Assembly: GCF_000820045.1 (NCBI RefSeq)
Contig: NZ_CDBJ01000043.1
Coordinates: 161,320 to 225,319, forward strand
Direction: 5' to 3'
DNA from: Aeromonas rivuli
GTDB taxonomy: Bacteria; Pseudomonadota; Gammaproteobacteria; Enterobacterales; Aeromonadaceae
DNA: 64,000 nt
Under the pieces are notes generated by a model. That model made no database searches, had not been told where the DNA came from, and worked only from the letters and a program-made list of their open reading frames with translations. This document shows positions 1 through 7,532 of this stretch, piece after piece; positions within the stretch are counted from its first letter, which is position 1; each line of letters begins with the position of its first letter. A program made the translations under genes and the position numbers.

Positions 1-60
1 GCTAGCTTCAGGTGTTAGTGCCCTTCGGGTGTGAGGGTTCGAGTCCCTCTCTTCGCACCA
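1..60 (+). tRNA. tRNA-Leu (CAG), 3' part only
   Basis: The window opens inside a tRNA-Leu. What remains is the anticodon arm with TTCAGGT (anticodon CAG), a long class II variable arm, the T arm GGTTCGAGTCC and the acceptor end CTTCGCACCA. It is nearly identical to the complete copy that follows, differing in the variable arm. The 5' part lies outside the window. Confidence 0.93.
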
Positions 61-129
61 TGATTCTGACATGTAAAAACAGACAGTGCATGGCCAACTC
101 CATGTAAAACAGGTTGGGAAAAACAGTGT

Positions 130-215
130 GCGAAGGTGGCGGAATTGGTAGACGCGCTAGCTTCAGGTGTTAGTGTCCCACGGATGTGAGGGTTCGAGTC
201 CCTCTCTTCGCACCA
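130..215 (+). tRNA. tRNA-Leu (CAG)
   Basis: Complete 86-nt class II tRNA with encoded CCA. The acceptor strands GCGAAG and CTTCGC pair, the anticodon loop contains CAG, and a long variable arm (around 174-188) is typical of tRNA-Leu. It is the second member of a tandem array of leucine tRNAs and ends about 10 nt before an intrinsic terminator. Confidence 0.97.
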
Positions 216-225
216 TCTATTCGGC

Positions 226-257
226 AAAAGGCCCATGACGACAGTCATGGGCCTTTT
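226..257 (+). terminator. Intrinsic terminator of the tRNA-Leu array
   Basis: A perfect 14-bp stem (226-239 with 244-257), loop GACA, ending in TTTT. It directly follows the last tRNA-Leu. Confidence 0.9.
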
Positions 258-311
258 GTATTTGACCCCGGCTAGCTATCCTTGCCCTGTCAACACCAAG
301 GAGACGGGTCC

Positions 312-581
312 ATGAAACTCAGCACCGAGATCCACAATTTCTATGAGCAGCTGGTCAGCAAGGCTATCGTCCAGCAAGACTTGGCCAGGCGCCTGAGTGA
401 CGATGAGCTCGCCGACCTCTGCTGCCTCACCCTCAATCAACTCCCCGCCCACTACATACGCCATGACGTGGATATGATCTATTTTCTCAGCCAGGAAAAA
501 CGGGACGCCATGGAGCAGGAAGTCAGGCTCTCCCTTGCCCATGCGCTGGTGCGAGTGCAGAGCTCGGCCAGCCGTGACTGA
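312..581 (+). CDS. ComFB-family protein
   Basis: An 89-residue protein starting at ATG 312, with GGAGACGGG upstream as ribosome binding site. The central part (about residues 30-60) contains a Cys pair (LCCLTLNQLPAHY) followed by a stretch like the ComFB core, in which small alpha-helical proteins carry the Leu-Asn-x-Leu-Pro signature. ComFB was named from the Bacillus late competence operon; cyanobacterial members have been reported to bind c-di-nucleotides. No competence genes are adjacent, so a competence role is not supported here. Single gene, convergent with the next small membrane protein gene. Confidence 0.7.
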   Translation: MKLSTEIHNFYEQLVSKAIVQQDLARRLSDDELADLCCLTLNQLPAHYIRHDVDMIYFLSQEKRDAMEQEVRLSLAHALVRVQSSASRD

Positions 582-588
582 CTGGCCG

Positions 589-798
589 CTAGAGCCAGGG
601 ATGTTGCCACAGCAAGGCCGCCACTCCGGTCATGCCCGCGACGGGCAACAATATGAGTACAGGCCTGAGTCTGGGCTCAATCATGACCCAGGCGGCCAGT
701 ACAAAACCCAGGCTCCAGAGCCCGTATTGCTTGTCATGGCCCCAGATCCCCACTAACACCAGCACCAGGAAAAGGGCGACCCTGTATATCCAGCCCAT
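589..798 (-). CDS. Small two-helix membrane protein, Fur-type promoter
   Basis: About 69 residues with two hydrophobic segments separated by a basic turn (IEPRLRP). I place the start at 798 (MGWIYR) because GGAG lies 6 nt upstream; an in-frame ATG at 810 would bury that ribosome binding site. I do not recognise the family. Just upstream is a clear sigma70 promoter overlapped by a palindromic Fur-type box, so the gene is probably induced by iron limitation. The frame is free of stops and the hydrophobic pattern is regular, which supports a real gene, but no catalytic or ligand residues can be pointed to. Confidence 0.6.
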   Translation of the reverse strand: MGWIYRVALFLVLVLVGIWGHDKQYGLWSLGFVLAAWVMIEPRLRPVLILLPVAGMTGVAALLWQHPWL

Positions 799-823
799 TG
801 CCATCTCCATAGATCATTAATAG

Positions 824-857
824 AAATGATTATCATTTGATGCCAGTTCCAGTGCAA
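824..857 (-). promoter_or_regulatory. Sigma70 promoter overlapped by a Fur-type box
   Basis: Reading the minus strand, TTGCAC (857-852) and GATAAT (834-829) are separated by exactly 17 nt. The perfect 7-1-7 inverted repeat AAATGATTATCATTT (824-838) covers the -10 element and matches the core of Fur boxes. Seen in sequence; repression by Fur is inferred. The promoter points at the small membrane protein starting at 798. Confidence 0.7.
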
Positions 858-1025
858 TGACTATCTTCCTCTTCACGCTGATCCCAGGAGTCCAGTGGGT
901 TCCCTCCTCCTAAAAAACCGTTACAAAATCAAATTTTGTGTAAGTTTATCAATCAAATGTTCAAAATTGCCCGGTAAGTTTGAATTTTCAGGGGAGACTC
1001 TGTGGTAGATTGCCGCCTCATTTTG

Positions 1026-1074
1026 GGTGGGTGCCTCGGGACATGACAGGTTCACAGGATGAGAGGTCCCCACC
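1026..1074 (+). promoter_or_regulatory. Structured 5' leader of the NhaC gene
   Basis: GGTGGG (1026-1031) pairs with CCCACC (1069-1074), followed inward by a 2x2 internal loop and CCTC (1034-1037) with GAGG (1063-1066), enclosing a 25-nt loop. It lies 28 nt before the antiporter start codon. It could be part of a cis-regulatory RNA; I do not recognise a known riboswitch consensus in it. The rest of 858-1025 is AT-rich promoter-like DNA with no gene. Confidence 0.35.
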
Positions 1075-1102
1075 TTGGCGAGCAAGAGTTTAGGAAGTAT
1101 CT

Positions 1103-2509
1103 ATGCAAAACCAACAACATCCCCGTCTGCCAAGCATGTTTCAGGTGCTGGCCTGTCTGGCCATCTTTCTGGCACTGGCATTCTCGTTTACCAGCCTGCT
1201 CGATCTGCCGATCCAGCTGGCCCTGTTCATCGCCTGGTTCGTCATCATGGGCCTCGGCATCAAGCTCGGCCATGATTACAAGTCCCTGGAGCAGGCCGCC
1301 GTCGACGGCGTCGCCAAAGGGATGGGAGCCATCTTGATACTGGTCTCCGTCGGTGCCCTGGTCGGTACCTGGATCGCCGGCGGCATAGTGCCCAGCATCA
1401 TCTACTTCGGCCTCAAGGTGATACACCCCTCCATCTTCCTGCTGGCGACCCTGCTCATCTGTTCACTCACCTCGCTGGCTACCGGCACCTCCTGGGGCTC
1501 TGCCGCCACCGCGGGTATCGCCATGATGGGCATAGGCCACAGCCTGGGGGTACCCGCCCCGCTGGTCGCCGGCGCCGTGCTCTCCGGCGTCTACTTTGGC
1601 GACAAGCTCTCCCCCCTCTCCGATTCCGTGGTGCTGGCCTCGACCATGTCCAACGTCGACGTGGTGGAGCACATCAAGGGCATGCTGCCCATCAGCCTGT
1701 TCTCCTATGTCATCACGGCAGCCCTGTTCACCGTGGTCGGCATGCAGTATTCGGGCAATGTCAGCCTGGAGCAGGTCAACCTGGTGATGGAGGCCCTCGA
1801 CAAGCAGTTCAACATCACCCCGCTGGCCGTGGTGCCGGTGATCCTGGTGCTGGGCCTGCTGGCGAACCGCAAGCCCGCCTTCCCGGTGATCAGCTTCGGC
1901 GCCCTGCTCGGACTTGTCTGGGCCATCGCCTTCCAGGACATGGATCCGGTCAAGGCGATGCACTCCGCCTACAGTCCGTTCGCCATCGTCTCCGGGGTCG
2001 ACTTCATCGACAACATCCTCGGTCGCGGCGGCATGGAGTCCATGCTGGGCTCGGTGGCGGTCATCATCTTCGGGCTGGGCTTCGGCGGTCTGCTGGAGAA
2101 GGTGGGACTGCTTGAGGTGATCGCCAGCGCCTTCGAGAAGCGCATCAACAGCGTCGGCAGCCTGACCACTCATACCCTGGGCACCGCCTTCCTGGCCAAC
2201 GTGTTTGGTTCGGCCATGTATGTGTCGCTGATCCTGACCCCCAAGATCATGGCCAAGAACTACGACAGGCTGGGACTTGAACGCAAGAACCTCTCCCGCA
2301 ACGCCGAGTTCGGCGGCACCCTCACCTGCGGCATGGTGCCCTGGAGCGACAACGGCATCTTCATGGCCGGGGTGCTGGGGGTGGCCACCCTCGATTACCT
2401 GCCCTACATGTGGCTCAGCTTCACCTGCATCATAGTGACCATCACCCTCGCCTATCTGGGCAAGGCGGTGAACCGGGTGCCGGTGATCGAGGCGGCCAGC
2501 TCACGCTGA
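1103..2509 (+). CDS. nhaC: Na+/H+ antiporter, NhaC family
   Basis: A 468-residue polytopic inner membrane protein with about 11-12 hydrophobic segments. The stretch around residues 125-180 (ATGTSWGSAATAG, then GVYFGDKLSPLSD) carries the Ser/Thr/Asp-rich signature of NhaC antiporters, which exchange cytoplasmic Na+ for external H+. The length fits the family. Some NhaC relatives transport amino acids or dicarboxylates, so the substrate is not certain. It is a single gene preceded by a structured leader and followed by a strong bidirectional terminator. The symbol denotes the family rather than a proven orthologue. Confidence 0.85.
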   Translation: MQNQQHPRLPSMFQVLACLAIFLALAFSFTSLLDLPIQLALFIAWFVIMGLGIKLGHDYKSLEQAAVDGVAKGMGAILILVSVGALVGTWIAGGIVPSIIYFGLKVIHPSIFLLATLLICSLTSLATGTSWGSAATAGIAMMGIGHSLGVPAPLVAGAVLSGVYFGDKLSPLSDSVVLASTMSNVDVVEHIKGMLPISLFSYVITAALFTVVGMQYSGNVSLEQVNLVMEALDKQFNITPLAVVPVILVLGLLANRKPAFPVISFGALLGLVWAIAFQDMDPVKAMHSAYSPFAIVSGVDFIDNILGRGGMESMLGSVAVIIFGLGFGGLLEKVGLLEVIASAFEKRINSVGSLTTHTLGTAFLANVFGSAMYVSLILTPKIMAKNYDRLGLERKNLSRNAEFGGTLTCGMVPWSDNGIFMAGVLGVATLDYLPYMWLSFTCIIVTITLAYLGKAVNRVPVIEAASSR

Positions 2510-2518
2510 GCCACCCTT

Positions 2519-2556
2519 GATACAAACAAGGCGCCTCAGGGCGCCTTGTTTGTATC
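2519..2556. terminator. Bidirectional terminator, nhaC / tmcA
   Basis: A perfect 17-bp inverted repeat (2519-2535 with 2540-2556) with loop TCAG between convergent genes. The outer arms AC/TG and AAACAAGG/CCTTGTTT give T-rich ends on both strands. Confidence 0.85.
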
Positions 2557-2587
2557 TGGAGGCAGGATTTGTATCCCGGGCTTTGCA

Positions 2588-4639
2588 CTACAACAGCCGC
2601 GCCAGCAAGCCACGCAATGCCTTGATGAGTGCCGGCTTGCCACTGAGCCTCTGGTGACGGGCCAGCCCCTCCCAGGGGGCGTATTGCCAGATGCTGGCGA
2701 TGAGCAGGGCTCGCTCCGCGGGCTTCAATCCATGCAGGCGGTTCAGGTGGGCCGCCAGCCAGCGCTGCAGACTGGGTTGGCACAGCTCGAACGGCTTGTG
2801 GTGATGGGCAAAGCATGCCAGCTCATCCCCATCAAACGCCTCCCACCCTGGCCATCTGTCCGTAGGTTCCCCTTTGTCACCTTCCTTCCCCTCAATGGGG
2901 GCTACGCACTGCCAGACCAGCTCAGGATCCAACTCCCGCAGCTCACCGGCCAGCAGGGTTGGCAGTTGGCGGCAAAAGCGCGCGTGCCAGCGGGCAAGTT
3001 CGGCCTCCCGCTCGGAGCGCAAGGCACGCAGCAACAGGGCGGCATGGCTGCCACTGGCGGCATCTCTTTGCAGACCGATGCGCAATGCCTGCAGGCCCGC
3101 CCGGCGCCAGAAGGGCAGCAGATCGGCCGTGGCAGAGAAGGCGGCGCCGAGGTAATCGAACCCGGACTCCCGGTAATGGCTCACCAACTGGCCAAGCAGC
3201 AAACTGCCCAGCCCGCGTCTATGCAACTCGGGATGCACGGCGATGCGCAGCACCCGGCCATAGCTGCGATCTCCGGCCTCCCGCAGGCCAGCGTGCGCCA
3301 GCAGGGATTGTGGCAACAGATGACCGCGGGGGCGCCGCCGCCCCGCCCAGATCTCCTCGGCCAGCTCGACCGGGATATGACCCTCCCGCGCCACCAGTGC
3401 CACCCCAAGCAGACCGCTATCTTGCTCCAACAGATGAATGTCGAGATCCGGGCTCTCCAGCAGGATACGCAGATCGCTGGGGGTCGTCTGGTAGTGAGCC
3501 AGCACCAGCAGCCCGAAGACCTGATTGAGCAGAGCCTCGTCGCTGGCCAATACCTGCTGGGTTATCTGGCGCCGCACCGGAGCAAGCGCGGGCCGCGGCG
3601 CGCTCACCTCGGCAGCCAGCCCCAGCAGGCGAAACACCAGGGCCTCCAGCGGGCAACCGGCGCGCCAGCGCACCGGCTCGTCAAGGTGCAGCTCACGCCA
3701 GCCTGGGACATGGCCGTCGAGATGGGCCTTGAAGCGCAGGTGGAAGCCACGTCCCGTCCCTTCATAGCCATGCTCGGTGGTGGCAAAGACGATGCGACTG
3801 TGACGCGCCAACATGGCCTCAAGCAGCGGGGTCGGGATCGCAGCGGCCTCGTCGACCAGCAACAGATCGCAGCTTATCTCTTCTTGTATTAACTGCTGGG
3901 GAGAGTAAAAGTCGATTCCGTCCAGAGTCTGGCCAGCAGATCCCGCATGTTCGAGCAGGCTGGCGACCGTTGCCTTGGCGGGCGCCGTGACGGCGATGCG
4001 CAGCCCGGGCTGCTCGCGCAGCAAGGTCGCGGCGGCCAGTCCCAGCGCCGCGCTCTTGCCTCGCCCCCGATCGGCACTGATCACCAAGGGCCGCCGCCGG
4101 TGGCCATGCAACACCTGGCAAACGGCTTGGATGGCATTGGCCTGCCCCGCCGTCATGGGGCGATCGGCCCGAATGGGTTGCCAGGGGGAAGATCCGCTCG
4201 GCAGTGTGAGATCCAGGGCGGGATCCTCAGGCAGCAGCCGTGCCAGCCGGGCAATAAAACCCTGACCCGCTCGCGGCAACTCGTCCGGCGTTGAGACCAG
4301 ACGTAGCCTGTCTGGATCCGCGAAAGCGGGCCACTCAGCCCGTGGCGGGGTGAGCAGGATCAGCAAGCCCCCTGCGCGAAGGGTGCCCGCCAGGGCGCCG
4401 AACGCATCGGGGTGAAAGCCGCTGAAGCTATTGAACACCAGAGTATCGCACTCCTGACCGAGCCGTTGCAGCGCCTTGGCCGCCGGCAGGGGGGCATATT
4501 GCGATGGTCCTTCGCCGAGCCAGAAAATATCGCCGGACAACCATGGCTGGGCGGCAGCCTGGGTCTCGGCCTCGGAGCCCTCCAGCCAGACCAGACGCCG
4601 CTCCCCCACCCTGCTCAGCGCCTGACGTAATGTGGTCAT
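2588..4639 (-). CDS. tmcA: tRNA(Met) cytidine acetyltransferase TmcA
   Basis: 683 residues, close to E. coli TmcA (671). TmcA makes N4-acetylcytidine at the wobble position of elongator tRNA-Met, using acetyl-CoA and ATP. Visible parts in order: N-terminal DUF1726-like region, helicase-like module with Walker A (ADRGRGKSAALG, about residues 190-200) and Walker B (LLVDEAAAIP, about 260), GNAT acetyltransferase core with the acetyl-CoA loop in LRIAVHPELHRRGLGSLLL (about 465-483), and a C-terminal tRNA-binding tail. The start codon overlaps the stop of the upstream HlyU-like gene (ATGA), so the two are cotranscribed. Confidence 0.96.
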   Translation of the reverse strand: MTTLRQALSRVGERRLVWLEGSEAETQAAAQPWLSGDIFWLGEGPSQYAPLPAAKALQRLGQECDTLVFNSFSGFHPDAFGALAGTLRAGGLLILLTPPRAEWPAFADPDRLRLVSTPDELPRAGQGFIARLARLLPEDPALDLTLPSGSSPWQPIRADRPMTAGQANAIQAVCQVLHGHRRRPLVISADRGRGKSAALGLAAATLLREQPGLRIAVTAPAKATVASLLEHAGSAGQTLDGIDFYSPQQLIQEEISCDLLLVDEAAAIPTPLLEAMLARHSRIVFATTEHGYEGTGRGFHLRFKAHLDGHVPGWRELHLDEPVRWRAGCPLEALVFRLLGLAAEVSAPRPALAPVRRQITQQVLASDEALLNQVFGLLVLAHYQTTPSDLRILLESPDLDIHLLEQDSGLLGVALVAREGHIPVELAEEIWAGRRRPRGHLLPQSLLAHAGLREAGDRSYGRVLRIAVHPELHRRGLGSLLLGQLVSHYRESGFDYLGAAFSATADLLPFWRRAGLQALRIGLQRDAASGSHAALLLRALRSEREAELARWHARFCRQLPTLLAGELRELDPELVWQCVAPIEGKEGDKGEPTDRWPGWEAFDGDELACFAHHHKPFELCQPSLQRWLAAHLNRLHGLKPAERALLIASIWQYAPWEGLARHQRLSGKPALIKALRGLLARLL

Positions 4640-4938
4640 GCGCCCTGACCGGATCTGGGCTCGAACATCTGATCCCCCGTCTGATTGATGAAGGTCTGGG
4701 CCTTTTGCACCATGAATCGTTCGGCATCAGCCGGATTGACGAACAGGTCTGAGCGAATGAACCTGTGGCTGCACAATTCGCCATCAATCTCCTTGGTGAT
4801 GCGCCCCGCCAGCCGATATTGCCCCCCCTCGGCCATGGGCTCTGGGTAGATGAGATAGCCGGCATATTCAGTGGGGGTGATCTCAGGTGCGATGGGAGCT
4901 GCGCCACCAAACAGTGACTTGAACAGGGTCTTGAGCAT
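4636..4938 (-). CDS. HlyU-family protein
   Basis: A 100-residue protein starting at 4938, where a GGAGG ribosome binding site lies 4 nt upstream; a longer in-frame start at 5022 has none. Most of the chain matches the HlyU family (Pfam HlyU), including EYAGYLIYPEPMAEGGQYR and an HRFIRSD segment followed by KAQTFINQ. Note that this is a different family from the ArsR-type HlyU of Vibrio vulnificus; members such as the Agrobacterium one are called transcriptional activators, but no clear helix-turn-helix is visible here. It is the first gene of a two-gene unit with tmcA. Confidence 0.8.
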   Translation of the reverse strand: MLKTLFKSLFGGAAPIAPEITPTEYAGYLIYPEPMAEGGQYRLAGRITKEIDGELCSHRFIRSDLFVNPADAERFMVQKAQTFINQTGDQMFEPRSGQGA

Positions 4939-5016
4939 GGAACCTCCGTGGTGATGGGACATTGTCCTCAAGGGGCTGGGGGCTGGCAAGTGGCTCGGCT
5001 TATTCCCAATTGTTAT

Positions 5017-5045
5017 TTGCACTACAAACCATTCTCATTTAGATT
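5017..5045 (+). promoter_or_regulatory. bfd promoter with Fur-like box
   Basis: TTGCAC (5017-5022), 17-nt spacer, TAGATT (5040-5045). The spacer holds AAACCATTCTCATTTA (5026-5041), whose reverse complement resembles AATGAGAATnnTT, a common Fur-box half pattern. Architecture is similar to the promoter at 829-857. Iron repression is inferred. Confidence 0.5.
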
Positions 5046-5073
5046 TCAACCTATCCCAAGGTGAGGTGTAAAT

Positions 5074-5262
5074 ATGTACGTTTGTTTGTGCCGTGGCATT
5101 ACCGATACCCAGATACGTCAGGCGGTACAGGCAGGTAAGGATCTTCGTCAACTCAGGAAAGAGCTGGGACTGGCCAGCCAGTGTGGCAAGTGCCTGCCCA
5201 TGGCCAAGGCGATCATCAAGACCGAACTCGACCAGGCGCCCAGCTACTATCAGGTAGCCTGA
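5074..5262 (+). CDS. bfd: Bacterioferritin-associated ferredoxin
   Basis: 62 residues, the usual length of Bfd. It has the BFD-type [2Fe-2S] ligands: Cys4 and Cys6 in VCLCRG and the pair CGKC near residues 38-41. Bfd passes electrons to bacterioferritin to release stored iron as Fe2+. An AAGGTGAGGTG ribosome binding site precedes the start. bfr follows 107 nt downstream on the same strand, the classic arrangement, with an 8-bp GC-rich hairpin (5292-5309) between them that lacks a U-run. Confidence 0.95.
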   Translation: MYVCLCRGITDTQIRQAVQAGKDLRQLRKELGLASQCGKCLPMAKAIIKTELDQAPSYYQVA

Positions 5263-5369
5263 CCTTCTCGATCTCACCTCCCCCTTCCATAAGCGGGCAT
5301 CTGCCCGCTCGCCCTGTTGTTGTCACCTTCCTGGTCTAAGCTTGATGGATCCAGCAAGGAGGATTGACG

Positions 5370-5846
5370 ATGAAAGGTGATGCCAAGATTATCGCGCATT
5401 TGAACAAGGTGCTGGCCAACGAGCTGGTCGCCATCAATCAATATTTCCTGCATGCCCGCATCTATGATGACTGGGGCCTCAAGGCTTTGGGGCACAAGGA
5501 GTATCACGAATCCATTGACGAGATGAAACACGCGGACGAACTGGTCAAGCGCATCCTGTTTCTGGAGGGACTGCCCAACTTGCAGGAGCTGGGCAAGCTG
5601 CGCATCGGTGAGACGGTCGAAGAGATGCTGCGCTGTGATCTCTCTCTGGAGATGGATGCCATCCCGGATCTGAAGGTTGCCATCGGCTATGCCGAATCCA
5701 AGCATGACTATGTCAGCCGGGATCTGTTCCAGGAGATCCTCGAAGATGAAGAGGAGCATGTGGACTGGCTGGAGACTCAGATCGATCTTATCGGTCGCAT
5801 CGGTCTCGAAAATTATCAGCAATCCCAGCTTCATCAAGGCTCCTGA
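5370..5846 (+). CDS. bfr: Bacterioferritin
   Basis: 158 residues, matching the bacterioferritin length. It is a four-helix ferritin with the diiron ligands visible as Glu in [12 protein letters not shown] (about 18), ExxH in [12 protein letters not shown] (about 51-54), Glu near 94 and ExxH in EEEHVDWLE (about 127-130). Met52, the haem axial ligand in the family, is present in DEMKH. It oxidises Fe2+ and stores it as a mineral in a 24-mer shell. Start chosen at ATG 5370, with AAGGAGG 8 nt upstream. Paired with bfd. Confidence 0.96.
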   Translation: MKGDAKIIAHLNKVLANELVAINQYFLHARIYDDWGLKALGHKEYHESIDEMKHADELVKRILFLEGLPNLQELGKLRIGETVEEMLRCDLSLEMDAIPDLKVAIGYAESKHDYVSRDLFQEILEDEEEHVDWLETQIDLIGRIGLENYQQSQLHQGS

Positions 5847-5883
5847 CCCTCGGCGCTCTTCACCCCCAACTGACTATACCCAG

Positions 5884-5903
5884 ACCCGCTTCGGCGGGTT
5901 TTT
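5884..5903 (+). terminator. bfr terminator
   Basis: ACCCGC-TTCG-GCGGGT hairpin with the stable UUCG tetraloop, followed by TTTT. Confidence 0.88.
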
Positions 5904-6016
5904 ATCGTGCCCAACACCCAAGTTTCACCCGGATCACAGTTATGGCGCACCGATAGGCAGGGGGACGCGCTTTCGATTAGGATAGGCATCTCAACTTTTC
6001 ACCCTCGGATACCAAG

Positions 6017-6475
6017 ATGGAACAGATTGCACGGGAAATGGCTCCCCACAAACGGGTGGCCCTGGTGGCTCATGACAATATGAAAACGGCGCTGCTCAAC
6101 TGGGTTGGCCGTCGCAAGGAGGCGCTCAAGCTGCATCACCTCTATGCCACGGGAACCACCGGCTCCCTGCTCAGCAAGTCGGCGCAGTTACCCATCACCT
6201 GCCTCTTTTCCGGCCCCATGGGCGGCGATCAGCAGCTCGGCGCCCTGATTGCCGAAGGCAAGATAGATGTACTCATCTTCTTCTGGGATCCCCTCAACGC
6301 CGTGCCCCATGATCCGGATGTGAAGGCGCTGCTGCGTCTGGCCGCCGTCTGGAACATACCGATGGCAACCAATGAGGCAACCGCCGACTTCATCATGGAC
6401 AGCCCTCACATGGATCAGGCATTCAGCGTGCAGATCCCGGACTACGCAGGCTACCTCAAGGCACGTACCCAATAG
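6017..6475 (+). CDS. mgsA: Methylglyoxal synthase
   Basis: 152 residues, same length as E. coli MgsA. It converts dihydroxyacetone phosphate to methylglyoxal and phosphate, a bypass that relieves sugar phosphate stress. Family motifs are visible: [10 protein letters not shown] (about 14-23; His and Asp of the active site region), the phosphate-binding ATGTTG (about 44-49), [12 protein letters not shown] (about 65-76) with the catalytic Asp, and [15 protein letters not shown] (about 89-103). Cytoplasmic homohexamer in known members. Monocistronic with its own terminator. Confidence 0.96.
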   Translation: MEQIAREMAPHKRVALVAHDNMKTALLNWVGRRKEALKLHHLYATGTTGSLLSKSAQLPITCLFSGPMGGDQQLGALIAEGKIDVLIFFWDPLNAVPHDPDVKALLRLAAVWNIPMATNEATADFIMDSPHMDQAFSVQIPDYAGYLKARTQ

Positions 6476-6497
6476 AGAGTCGTCGATAGCGGAATGG

Positions 6498-6525
6498 AAA
6501 AAGGCGCCAATCTGGCGCCTTTTTT
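6498..6525 (+). terminator. mgsA terminator
   Basis: AAAAAGGCGCC / GGCGCCTTTTT stem with loop AATCT; T-run on the plus strand and A-run giving a T-run on the minus strand, so it can also serve the convergent gene. Confidence 0.92.
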
Positions 6526-6544
6526 ATGGGTGAGCGTGCAGAGT

Positions 6545-7132
6545 TCAGCGCTGCAGGCTTTTTTGGGCGAACTTGGGTCTGGCGTTCATGATCTGCTCCA
6601 CCTGTTCGTCACTCATCTTGCCACGGGAGAGACCCAGCACCTTGTAGGTGAGCAAGGGGCGAGCCGGCAGGGCTATCATCAGTGCCCGGATCTGGTTTTC
6701 GTCATCCTTCTCCCGCACCGGTTTGCCATAGGCATAGGTGAGCACACCGGCATCAATCAGATTTTTGACGGCGGGTTCGGTGATCGGCAGGTTTATGACG
6801 CTTTTACGCTGCAGCACGAACTCGCGCAGCACCGCTTTCTCGTTGAAATCGAGGAAGGCAATCATCCGGGAGAGCTGATCTTTCTGCTTGCGGGACAACC
6901 ATTCGCCACAGGCCCACTCCCACAGGATCAACATGCCCTGGCTACAGAAGTAAGAGATGGCGATCAGCATGCCGACCCCTAGCCAGGCGGCGTGCAGTTC
7001 GGCCCAGGCACTCACGGCCCCCTTCATCAGCCCGGTCGGGAACAGCAATATGATGCTGCAGCACAGCAGCAACCAGACCATGAGCCAGTTGAGGCGGTTC
7101 AGTTGATAAAAATGTTGGATCCACCGTTTCAT
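6545..7132 (-). CDS. SieB-like superinfection exclusion family membrane protein
   Basis: 195 residues. Two transmembrane segments near the N-terminus (about 16-38 and 50-72) are followed by a cytoplasmic domain with LSRMIAFLDFNEKAVLREFVLQ and then NLPITEPAVKNLIDAG. That layout, with a short helix pair and a 'do-not-degrade' LxxxEKAxLREF block, resembles the SieB family, whose phage members abort infection by heterologous phages. It sits among housekeeping genes and has normal base composition, so it is a resident chromosomal member, not an obvious prophage piece. The family call is from memory of the pattern, not a search. Confidence 0.55.
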   Translation of the reverse strand: MKRWIQHFYQLNRLNWLMVWLLLCCSIILLFPTGLMKGAVSAWAELHAAWLGVGMLIAISYFCSQGMLILWEWACGEWLSRKQKDQLSRMIAFLDFNEKAVLREFVLQRKSVINLPITEPAVKNLIDAGVLTYAYGKPVREKDDENQIRALMIALPARPLLTYKVLGLSRGKMSDEQVEQIMNARPKFAQKSLQR

Positions 7133-7344
7133 CGTTCACCCTTCCCAAGTCAATGTGGACAGTAGTCAACTCATAGCAATCCCTGTGCCAAGGCGAGGAT
7201 TCTGTGGGAGGGATCTGGATCCTGGCGGGTAGAGCTGATGGGATGGGTCTGTGGCCAGGTTACATTCCCTTACAAGTTGCCGGGGGGACGGGCCGCCATT
7301 TTCCTTGTGGGGCAACCCATCTCTTGGTAAAAAACCCGCACTGT

Positions 7345-7456
7345 CATTGGGGAGTAGCAACCCGCCCGAGATCCGGGCAAGGCTCATGTCAACATTCTTG
7401 GATCATCAGATCCATGGCATGGGCGGCGATAACATCTATCGCTCTGCAAGACCTTT
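7345..7456 (+). promoter_or_regulatory. yybP-ykoY (manganese) riboswitch
   Basis: The leader has the hallmark GGGGAGTAGC at 7349-7358, the internal segment GTCAACATTC at 7388-7397 and the closing GCAAGACC at 7446-7453, the conserved blocks of yybP-ykoY Mn2+ riboswitches (as in E. coli mntP and alx leaders). It stands 77 nt before the start codon of a cation exchanger, the expected kind of target. Boundaries are approximate. The region 7140-7344 upstream holds no gene that I can see. Confidence 0.85.
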
Positions 7457-7475
7457 GGCCTCGATACGCAAGCCA

Positions 7476-7521
7476 GCCGGGCGAGCCGTATCGGGTCCAT
7501 CGGTTGTTCTGCTCGCCTGGC
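7476..7521 (+). promoter_or_regulatory. Expression-platform hairpin before the exchanger start
   Basis: GCCGGGCGAGC (7476-7486) pairs with GCTCGCCTGGC (7511-7521) over 11 bp with one G-U pair. The 3' arm ends 11 nt before the ATG at 7533, where no good free ribosome binding site is visible. It is placed to hide the translation start until the riboswitch upstream changes state; this mechanism is inferred. Confidence 0.55.
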
Positions 7522-7532
7522 GGTTGCCTATT

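Noticed and set aside
7251..7532. N-terminal extension of the CaCA exchanger
   Set aside because: It lies inside the yybP-ykoY riboswitch and is not hydrophobic.
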